A stretch of DNA of 64,000 nucleotides, from contig NZ_JGZR01000005.1 in the NCBI RefSeq assembly GCF_000741775.1, positions 1 to 64,000 of the forward strand, read 5' to 3'. This DNA comes from Bifidobacterium subtile. Lineage in GTDB: Bacteria > Actinomycetota > Actinomycetes > Actinomycetales > Bifidobacteriaceae. Shown here one piece after another: positions 57,276 to 64,000 of this stretch (within the stretch, counting starts at the first letter, position 1; each line of letters opens with the position of its first letter). The notes under the pieces are model-generated. The model was not told the origin of the DNA, ran no database searches, and saw nothing but the letters and a program-made list of their open reading frames with translations. Position numbers and translations under genes: made by a program.

Positions 57276-58454
57276 ATGAGCACAGATCATGATTTGCGCA
57301 CCCTCGAGTCCCGCATCGGCGAATTGACGGAAGCCTGGATCGCTCCACAATCCACCCAGTACGACGGCTACAGCGGTCTGATGCCTGCAGTGCGCGTACA
57401 GGCGGCGGCTTCGAACGCCGGCGGCAAACGGCTGCGCGCATTGCTGGCGCTGTCGGCCTTCGACGCGGCACGGGCGATGCAGGGCAATCCGCAAAATTCC
57501 GATGCCGCAGACACTCCGGAGCGCACTGCGATGATCGATCTCGCTGCGGCCGTGGAAATCTACCAGACCTCGGCGTTGGTCCACGACGACATCATTGATG
57601 ACTCCGACCTGCGCCGCGGCGAACCGAGTGCGCACAAGGCGCTGGAAACAGCGGCCCGCGACACGCGCATCGGCTCCGGACTCGCCATCATGCTCGGCAA
57701 TGCGCTTGCCGCATTGAGCGCGCACATCGCGCAGGAGGCGCTGTCCAGCCTGCGCAACCAGGCGGAAGGCCTGCGCGTGTTCCTCGCTATGCAACGCGAC
57801 GTCGCGTACGGTCAGGTGCTCGACCTGTCCGCCGAAGAGATCGCGCTCGACGATCCGGAGCATCTCGTGGCTGCATCGTTGGAAGTGTTCCGCTGGAAAA
57901 CCGCCAGCTATACTGCCATCGCCCCGCTTGAGCTGGGATTCCTTGCAGCTGGCCTGCCTGCCGAGCCATCGCATCGCTACGCATTGCGAATCGGCGAGCC
58001 GCTGGGAATCGCCTTCCAACTCGCCGACGATCTGATCGACGTGCAAGGCTCGAGCCGTTCCTCCGGCAAGCCCGTGGGCGGCGACATCCGCGAAGGCAAG
58101 CACACCGTGCTGCTGGCGGATGCGCTGCAGGGCGCCAGTCCCTGCGACCGCGACCGCCTTATCGCTATATACGAGGCGTCGCAACGTTCTGACGACGAGG
58201 TGAAGGAAACGATTGCGCTGTTCGAGCGCACCGGGGCTCTGGCGCGATCCGAGCGACGCATCGCCGAGCAGCGCCGGCTGGCCTTTGCCGCCATTGATGC
58301 GGCTATCGGCGAGGCTGCGCAGGAAGCCGCGCAAGAAGCCGCTGCTGAAACCACGGGCGATCGCGCCGATGCCGGCACCTTTTCGCCTTATGCTGCAGAC
58401 CACGCCAGGAGCATTCTGGCCGAAGGCTGCTCGCACCTACTCCCGAAAAGCTAA
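57276..58454 (+). CDS. Polyprenyl diphosphate synthase (IdsA/GrcC type)
   Basis: 392 residues. GGKRLRALLALSAFD, first Asp-rich motif DDIIDDSDLRRG and second Asp-rich motif FQLADDLIDVQGSSRSSGKPVGGD identify a trans-prenyltransferase that condenses isopentenyl diphosphate onto an allylic substrate; the KTASYT motif is also present. Product length cannot be read safely from the sequence; quinone-free bifidobacteria would use it for carrier lipids or geranylgeranyl products. No Shine-Dalgarno sequence precedes the ATG. Confidence 0.93.
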   Translation: MSTDHDLRTLESRIGELTEAWIAPQSTQYDGYSGLMPAVRVQAAASNAGGKRLRALLALSAFDAARAMQGNPQNSDAADTPERTAMIDLAAAVEIYQTSALVHDDIIDDSDLRRGEPSAHKALETAARDTRIGSGLAIMLGNALAALSAHIAQEALSSLRNQAEGLRVFLAMQRDVAYGQVLDLSAEEIALDDPEHLVAASLEVFRWKTASYTAIAPLELGFLAAGLPAEPSHRYALRIGEPLGIAFQLADDLIDVQGSSRSSGKPVGGDIREGKHTVLLADALQGASPCDRDRLIAIYEASQRSDDEVKETIALFERTGALARSERRIAEQRRLAFAAIDAAIGEAAQEAAQEAAAETTGDRADAGTFSPYAADHARSILAEGCSHLLPKS

Positions 58455-58540
58455 CGCACGACATACGTGCGCATGTAGACTTATCAGTGGTGATCATTTC
58501 CGCATCACCCATGAAGACGAGGGATTAAGCACACACCGCC

Positions 58541-60850
58541 ATGACTGAAGCCGCACACGCCCCCGAAGGGCAGACGATCGAAGGACGCTATCGCATCGTG
58601 CGCAAAATCGCCGACGGCGGCATGGCCACGGTCTATCAGGCGCTTGACGAACGGCTCGAACGCACCGTCGCCATCAAGATCATGCACACGCAGCTGGCCA
58701 AGGGATCTCATCGCGACCAGTTCATCGAACGCTTCCACCGCGAAGCCAAGTCGGCCGCAGCCATCGCGAACGCTCATATCGTCCAGGTCTATGACACCGG
58801 CGAATACGAAGGCCTCGCCTATCTGGTGATGGAGTACGTCCACGGCGTCAACTTGCGTCATGAGATGGACGTGCAACGCACCTTCAGCGTGCGCGAAACG
58901 CTGCGCATCATCGCCGAGACGCTCGATGGGCTTGCGGCGGCGCATCGCGTCGACGTGGTGCATCGCGACATCAAGCCGGAGAACATTCTGCTCAACGACC
59001 GGGGCCATGTGCAGATCACCGACTTCGGTCTGGCCCGTGCGGCGTCGCAGGCCACGCTGTCTTCCACCGGCATGCTGCTGGGCACCGCCGCCTACCTCGC
59101 GCCGGAGATGATCGAGCATAATCAGGCCACCGCGCAGGGCGATCTGTATTCGGTGGGAATCATGGCCTGGGAGATGCTCGCAGGCGAGGTCCCCTTCACT
59201 TCCGACAATCCCGTAACGCTGGTGTTCAAGCATGTGCACGAGGATGTGCCCGCAATTTCCGGGCCATGCCGCGGCATCGATGTGAAAATATCGCAGTTCA
59301 TCACGCATCTCACCGCGCGTTCGGTTCAGGTACGGCCCGAGAACGCCCAGGAGGCGCTCAGCGAATTGCGCGGTATCATGGCGGGCTTGGGCGTGGATGC
59401 GTGGCAGTATCGGCTGGATCCTGCTCGCGCGGACAGCGCGGATTCCCAGCCGCAGGAGAAAAACGCCGAAGCCTCCGACACTGTTCATACCCCGCTCGGC
59501 GCCGCGCCGGTGCCGGTTCCGCCGGTTCCGCCTACGCAATCGAATTCGAACGCTGCGTATAGTGCCGATGTCGCGGCGAACGCAACCGATTCCGCTGAAT
59601 CCTACGCAGCTGCCGCTGCACCTGCCACGGATGCCGCTACCTATCCTTTAACGAACAGCGTCTCCGCAACGCACATGCCGTTGCCGTCAAAGGACGAGTC
59701 CGCGACATCGACGCGCGTGATGCCGCCGGTCAGACAAGCCGATAACCGCAATGCGCAGAGCGGCCGAGACGCCACGCAGACCATCGGGATGATGCCGGCG
59801 AAACCATTGCAGCATGCCAACGAACGGCAAGGCGGACCATCCCCCGCTTCGAAGACCGTCACTCGCGGCGGCAGGATCAAAAAACCGATTATCATCGCGC
59901 TTATCGTGGTCCTGGTGCTTGCTCTGTCTGGCGGCGGCATGGGCTGGTGGTATCTGCGCGGCCCGGGAAGCTACTGGACGATGCCGCGGCCGAACGATGT
60001 GAATTGTGCCGACAACGCGCCGTGCGCAATCGCCGATGCGGCCTGGAACCCGTACGAGAGCACGCTGAAAGTGGCGAACATCCCCTATCAGGTCTCCAAA
60101 TCGTACAGCGATACGATCGCCAAAGGCCGGGTCGTCGCCACACGACCTGCGCATGTAGGCGATCATGTAAGCAAGCGCGACGGCAGCAAGATCACCGTGG
60201 TCATCTCGCAGGGCGTCAAGCAGGCGACGATTCCCACAGACATCCTCGACCCCTCCTCGGCCAACGGCAAGGACCCGCTGGCCGCGCTCAAACGCGTGGG
60301 CTTCACCAACGTCATGCATGACGCGTCCAAGGACGAGTATTCGCTGAATCTGCCGCAGAATGCGGCCAGCGCCATCAGCCCGGATCCCGGAACGACGATG
60401 GACCACAACAAGGCGATTACCATCGTCCTTTCCAAGGGGCCGATGCCGGTGAGTATGCCCGACGTGGTGGGACGGTCGAAAGACAATGCGCAGGCAGCCT
60501 TCGATGATGCCAAGCTCAAGCCGACGTACACCGAGGAATTCAGCGACACCGTGGCGTCCGGCAATGTGATCTCGGCCTCCGTCAAATCCGGCACTCAGCT
60601 GCACTGGGGCGACAGCGTCGATGTGGTCGTCTCCAAAGGCCCTGAAATGGTCACGATTCCCGATGTGCGCGGGCAGAAGACCGACGCCGCCAAAAAGGCC
60701 ATCGAGGCTCTGGGACTGCGCGTCAAGGTCTCCGCGCCGCTAGGCGACATCACTCACACCGTGCGCCTGCAGGACCCCGCCCCCGGCCAGCAGGTGCGCG
60801 TGCGCGACGCCAAGGGCGCGACCACAGCCGTCACGCTCACCATAGTGTGA
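58541..60850 (+). CDS. pknB: Membrane Ser/Thr protein kinase with PASTA repeats
   Basis: 769 residues. Kinase domain about 15-275: DGGMATVYQ, the ATP lysine in VAIKIM, HRDIKPENILL, DFGLARA and the activation loop with SSTGMLLGTAAYLAPEM. A Pro/Ala-rich linker leads to one membrane helix (IIIALIVVLVLALSGGGMGW, about 450-470) and an extracellular part with four PASTA-like repeats (e.g. VSMPDVVGRSKDNAQAAFDDAKL, VTIPDVRGQKTDAAKKAIEALG) that sense peptidoglycan. It controls growth and division. Follows the prenyl synthase. Confidence 0.95.
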   Translation: MTEAAHAPEGQTIEGRYRIVRKIADGGMATVYQALDERLERTVAIKIMHTQLAKGSHRDQFIERFHREAKSAAAIANAHIVQVYDTGEYEGLAYLVMEYVHGVNLRHEMDVQRTFSVRETLRIIAETLDGLAAAHRVDVVHRDIKPENILLNDRGHVQITDFGLARAASQATLSSTGMLLGTAAYLAPEMIEHNQATAQGDLYSVGIMAWEMLAGEVPFTSDNPVTLVFKHVHEDVPAISGPCRGIDVKISQFITHLTARSVQVRPENAQEALSELRGIMAGLGVDAWQYRLDPARADSADSQPQEKNAEASDTVHTPLGAAPVPVPPVPPTQSNSNAAYSADVAANATDSAESYAAAAAPATDAATYPLTNSVSATHMPLPSKDESATSTRVMPPVRQADNRNAQSGRDATQTIGMMPAKPLQHANERQGGPSPASKTVTRGGRIKKPIIIALIVVLVLALSGGGMGWWYLRGPGSYWTMPRPNDVNCADNAPCAIADAAWNPYESTLKVANIPYQVSKSYSDTIAKGRVVATRPAHVGDHVSKRDGSKITVVISQGVKQATIPTDILDPSSANGKDPLAALKRVGFTNVMHDASKDEYSLNLPQNAASAISPDPGTTMDHNKAITIVLSKGPMPVSMPDVVGRSKDNAQAAFDDAKLKPTYTEEFSDTVASGNVISASVKSGTQLHWGDSVDVVVSKGPEMVTIPDVRGQKTDAAKKAIEALGLRVKVSAPLGDITHTVRLQDPAPGQQVRVRDAKGATTAVTLTIV

Positions 60851-60950
60851 GTTTTCGGCGCAAGATCAAGTCGGACTCGATGGAACAGCTGATTTGCGCA
60901 GCATCTCGGCGGAGCAGCTGTCTTGGCGCATGCAATACAGCGCTCAACAC

Positions 60951-61123
60951 GTCACAATTCCCGCATGATTACGAAGCCTATGCGGGAATCGTTTCATCTG
61001 AGCGGCCTGAAACGTCACAACTCCCACACTGAGATCGGCATAGTGCGAGAGTTGTGACGATAGATTGCGGCTAACCATCACAAGCCCCGCATAATAGTCG
61101 GGAAACTACTGGATTTGTGACGT
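60951..61123. repeat. Three palindromic intergenic repeats
   Basis: Copies at about 60951-60994 (ATTCCCGCAT with ATGCGGGAAT), 61013-61059 (perfect arms CGTCACAACTC and GAGTTGTGACG) and 61076-61123 (ATCACAAGCC with GGATTTGTGACG). Same family as 49907-50164. No gene is seen in 60851-61345; they lie between convergent pknB and the ABC ATPase gene. Confidence 0.85.
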
Positions 61124-61345
61124 TCGAGCGTGGATGGACATGAAACAGGAATGCGCATCATCCAGCTATGCAAGCCGAAAACCATGGCAAACCATTGCAT
61201 GCAGCATGCTCGCAACGCAATGCGCCCGGCCGCGCGTTCTCGCACAGCCGAGCGCATATGCTGTCTGAAAGCCGAATCCCAAGCTGGGCTAGCTCAGACC
61301 TCAATCCAAGCTAGCCCAGACCAATCCAGAATCCAGAACCATAAC

Positions 61346-63379
61346 CTAGTCCAGTCCCAGCTCCAGATTGCCGCCGGGGATGGCGTCGAGCAGGTCGCGG
61401 GTGTACTGCTGCTGAGGGTGGTTGAAGACCTCGTCGGTGGTGGCGTGCTCGACGAGCTTGCCTTGCTGCATGACGACCACCTCATCGGCGATCTGGCGCA
61501 CGACGGCGAGATCATGGGTGATGAACAGGTAGCTCAGCGAGCGCTCGGCCTGCAGATCGTTCAGCAGTTCGAGCACCTGGTTCTGCACGAGCACGTCCAA
61601 GGCGGACACGGCCTCGTCGCAGACGATGACATCGGGGTTCAGAGCCATAGCACGCGCGATGGCGATGCGCTGGCGCTGGCCGCCCGACAGCTCGTTAGGG
61701 TAGCGCTGCATCACCGAGGTCGGCATCTCGACCATTTCCAGCAGCTCGCGCACGCGCCCCATGCGGCTCTTCCTATCGCCGATGCCGTGGATGCGCAGCG
61801 GCTCCTCGATCGAGCGGAAGATGGAGTAGGTCGGATCGAGCGAGCCGTACGGATTCTGGAAGACCGGCTGCACATGACGCCTGAAGTCAAGCAGCTCCTT
61901 GCCTTTGAATCCGGCGATGTTCCTGCCTTCGTAGGTGACGGTGCCCTCGGTCGGCTCAAGCAGCTTCAAGACCATGTTGGCGACAGTGGACTTGCCCGAG
62001 CCGGACTCACCCACGATGGCCAGCGTCGTGCCGCGCTTGAGCGAGAACGACACGTCATCGACGGCCTTGAACATCTCCTTGTTGCGCGGGAGCTTGAATT
62101 CCTTGGTCAGGTGCTCGACGGTGATGATGTGCTCGCTGCGTTCCAGCACGTTCTCGCCTTTGACCTGATGCTCCATCAGGTTTTCGACGCTCTCGCCGCG
62201 CTCGTGGGCGGAGATGATGCGCTGCGAGGCCAGCGAAGGCGCCGCAGAGACCAGCCGCTTGGTGTACGGGTGCTGCGGGTGCTGCAGCACTTCGAGCGAA
62301 GGACCTGATTCGACGACGCGTCCTTTGTACATCACGACGATGTGCTGGGCGCGTTCCGCAGCCAAACCAAGATCGTGCGTGATGAACAGCACGGCGGTGC
62401 CCAGCTCGTCGGTCAGCATATGCAGATGGTCAAGAATCTTCTTCTGCACGGTGACGTCAAGCGCCGAGGTCGGCTCGTCCGCAATCAGCAGATCAGGGCG
62501 GCAGGCCAAGCCAATGGCGATCAGCGCGCGCTGGCGCATGCCACCGGAGAATTCGTGCGGGAACTGCCGGGCGCGCACTGCGGCCTGCGGCAGGCCTGCC
62601 TCCGAGAGCAGCCCTGCGATGCGATCGTCCTGCGTGGAGCCGGTGACGTGGCTCTTGGCGAGCGCCCAAGCCGCGTCGTCGCCGACGCCAGCCTTGATGA
62701 GGTCTTCGGCGACGCGCCAGCGGGTCTGCGAGCCGGGAACCCAGCTCTGGCCGAAGTTCGTCATAAGCTCCTCGGCCTTCCCGGCTTCGACGCCGGCCTG
62801 AGTCAGTGCCTCGGACGCGGCCTGCAGCAGCCCTGGCAGCTCGGCCGAGCCGATGAAGGTCTCGTCGTCATTGCCCTTGATCGTCACGTCGTCGCCGGCC
62901 AGCGCTTTGGCGAGGTCGGAGCGCTTCTCGTGCGCGACGTCCATATTGTTCGCCTTGAGCGACTCCTTGACCTGGGCACCGATGCGCCAGACGGGGTTGA
63001 GGTTGCTCATCGGGTCCTGCGGCACGAGGCCCATCTTCTCGCCGCGCAGCTGCTCGAAGTCCTTCTGCGTAGCGTTTGTCAGCTCATGGCCTTCGAACTT
63101 GATCGAGCCGCCGACCACATGCCCGGTGCCCGGCAGCAGGCCCAGCACCGCCATCGCGGAGGTGGACTTGCCCGATCCGGACTCCCCCACGATGGCCACC
63201 CACTGCCCCGGGTAGACGTTGAAGGAGGAGTCGCGCACGGCGTGGACCGCGCGGTTCTTGTCCGTGGTGAAATCGATTTCGAGGTTCTTCACCTCAAGCA
63301 GCGGCCCTTGCGCACGCTGCAGGGCTTCGAGTTTGCTTTCGCTATTCGTTGCATCCGTTACATTCATTGTTGCGCTCAT
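61346..63379 (-). CDS. Oligopeptide/dipeptide ABC transporter, fused double ATPase
   Basis: 677 residues holding two ATPase domains, equivalent to OppD fused to OppF. Each has Walker A (GESGSGKSTSAMAVLG near 75; GESGSGKSTVANMVLK near 450), a signature (FSGGMRQRALIA; LSGGQRQRIAIA) and Walker B (LLIADEPTSALD; VIVCDEAVSALD). Both have the C-terminal peptide-porter extension (HPQHPYTKRL; HPQQQYTRDLL). The first domain has a roughly 100-residue insertion between Q-loop and signature. It powers peptide uptake with the permease just upstream. Confidence 0.95.
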   Translation of the reverse strand: MSATMNVTDATNSESKLEALQRAQGPLLEVKNLEIDFTTDKNRAVHAVRDSSFNVYPGQWVAIVGESGSGKSTSAMAVLGLLPGTGHVVGGSIKFEGHELTNATQKDFEQLRGEKMGLVPQDPMSNLNPVWRIGAQVKESLKANNMDVAHEKRSDLAKALAGDDVTIKGNDDETFIGSAELPGLLQAASEALTQAGVEAGKAEELMTNFGQSWVPGSQTRWRVAEDLIKAGVGDDAAWALAKSHVTGSTQDDRIAGLLSEAGLPQAAVRARQFPHEFSGGMRQRALIAIGLACRPDLLIADEPTSALDVTVQKKILDHLHMLTDELGTAVLFITHDLGLAAERAQHIVVMYKGRVVESGPSLEVLQHPQHPYTKRLVSAAPSLASQRIISAHERGESVENLMEHQVKGENVLERSEHIITVEHLTKEFKLPRNKEMFKAVDDVSFSLKRGTTLAIVGESGSGKSTVANMVLKLLEPTEGTVTYEGRNIAGFKGKELLDFRRHVQPVFQNPYGSLDPTYSIFRSIEEPLRIHGIGDRKSRMGRVRELLEMVEMPTSVMQRYPNELSGGQRQRIAIARAMALNPDVIVCDEAVSALDVLVQNQVLELLNDLQAERSLSYLFITHDLAVVRQIADEVVVMQQGKLVEHATTDEVFNHPQQQYTRDLLDAIPGGNLELGLD

Positions 63380-63400
63380 CGTTATCCTCTTGCTCCTCGC

Positions 63401-64000
63401 TCAGGCCGTACGGCTCTTCGGGTCCAGCGCGTCTTTGACGGCGTCGCCCATCATGATGAAGGCCAGCACGGTGATGGCCAGCGCGGCCGACGGATAGAAC
63501 AGCACCGAGGGGTTGGTGCGCAGGATGGTCTGCGCGTTGGCGATGTCGCCGCCCCAGCTCACGGTGGTCGAGGGCAGGCCGACGCCCAGGAAGCTCAACG
63601 TGGCCTCAAGCACGATATAGGAGCCCAGCGAGGTGGTGCCGATCACGATGATCGGGGCCATGGAGTTGGGGATGATGTGGTTGATCAGGTTGCGCATCGG
63701 CGTCGAGCCCAGCGCCGTGGATGCGGTATTGAATTCGAGGTTCTTCGCCTCCATCACCGCGCCGCGCGCGATGCGGGCCGTGGACACCCAGCCGAACAGG
63801 GTCATCACCAGCACGATCTTCCAGATCGATGACGAGGTGCGGAACATCTGCAGCACCACGATCGCGCCAAGGAGAATCGGCAGCGCCAGGAAGATGTCGG
63901 TCAGTCGGCTGAGGACGGCATCAATCCAGCCGCCGAAGAAGCCCGCCAACGCGCCGATGATCGAGCCGAGCAGCACAACCAGCACTGTGGCGAGGATGCC
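63401..64000 (-). CDS. ABC peptide transporter permease, DppC/OppC type (partial)
   Basis: The C-terminal 199 residues; the gene continues beyond the window. Helices with LLGSIIGALAGFFGGWIDAVLSRLTDIFLALP and the inner-membrane EAA loop (EAKNLEFNTASTALGSTPMRNLINHIIPNSMAP) that docks on the ATPase are clear, ending IMMGDAVKDALDPKSRTA as usual for OppC. It lies 21 bp before the fused ATPase gene on the same strand, forming one operon. Confidence 0.93.
   Translation of the reverse strand, partial: GILATVLVVLLGSIIGALAGFFGGWIDAVLSRLTDIFLALPILLGAIVVLQMFRTSSSIWKIVLVMTLFGWVSTARIARGAVMEAKNLEFNTASTALGSTPMRNLINHIIPNSMAPIIVIGTTSLGSYIVLEATLSFLGVGLPSTTVSWGGDIANAQTILRTNPSVLFYPSAALAITVLAFIMMGDAVKDALDPKSRTA

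Overview
The window looks like a Bifidobacterium chromosome: high-GC actinobacterial DNA with Rel/SepH/DUF4193/DUF4192 genes, a parC/parE pair, RpoD with a very acidic N-terminus, PASTA kinase PknB, Lhr helicase and a fused oligopeptide ABC ATPase. The species cannot be fixed from the sequence alone.

Layout. 1-9.7 kb: an IS21 remnant, then a complete type I-C CRISPR-Cas locus on the minus strand (12-repeat array, cas2, cas1, cas4, cas7, cas8 with a nested cas11, cas5, cas3). 9.66-19.3 kb: a Fic protein with a palindromic operator, ileS with a T-box leader, a MarR gene beside a decapitated MFS pump, 110-bp tandem repeats, and sugar genes (araD-like epimerase, MFS permease). 19.3-30.5 kb: a mosaic segment bounded by a truncated PfkB kinase joined to a tRNA-Met 3' fragment on the left and an IS3-truncated phosphotriesterase-like gene on the right. 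It carries ddh, focA, a P-type ATPase/HMA/Dps/Crp-Fnr cluster, a rolling-circle plasmid Rep and an HNH/DUF262 fragment. 30.7-64 kb: a SorC regulator with two perfect operators, then mostly core genes (rel, dut, sepH, parC, lhr, aspA, parE, rpoD, idsA-type prenyltransferase, pknB, dpp/opp ABC genes), interrupted by a decayed hipBA module and intergenic palindromic repeats.

Most notable observation: between cas3 and fic, on the strand opposite the cas operon, lies a small RNA gene (about 9551-9658). It has its own promoter and Rho-independent terminator, and begins with a degenerate copy of the CRISPR repeat that keeps the Cas5-type 5' handle. The spacer-like sequence after the handle matches 13 of the first 14 positions of a site preceded by a TTC PAM, and that site overlaps the -10 box of the cas3 promoter. 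The only mismatch in those 14 is position 6, one of the flipped-out positions in type I crRNAs. This is the expected design of a crRNA-like regulatory RNA that steers Cascade to repress its own operon without cleavage.

A second theme is a split catabolic operon. The SorC regulator, phosphotriesterase-like lactonase, PfkB kinase, MFS permease and ribulose-phosphate 4-epimerase appear once to have formed one locus, now broken by about 10 kb of inserted DNA and inactivated at both junctions.
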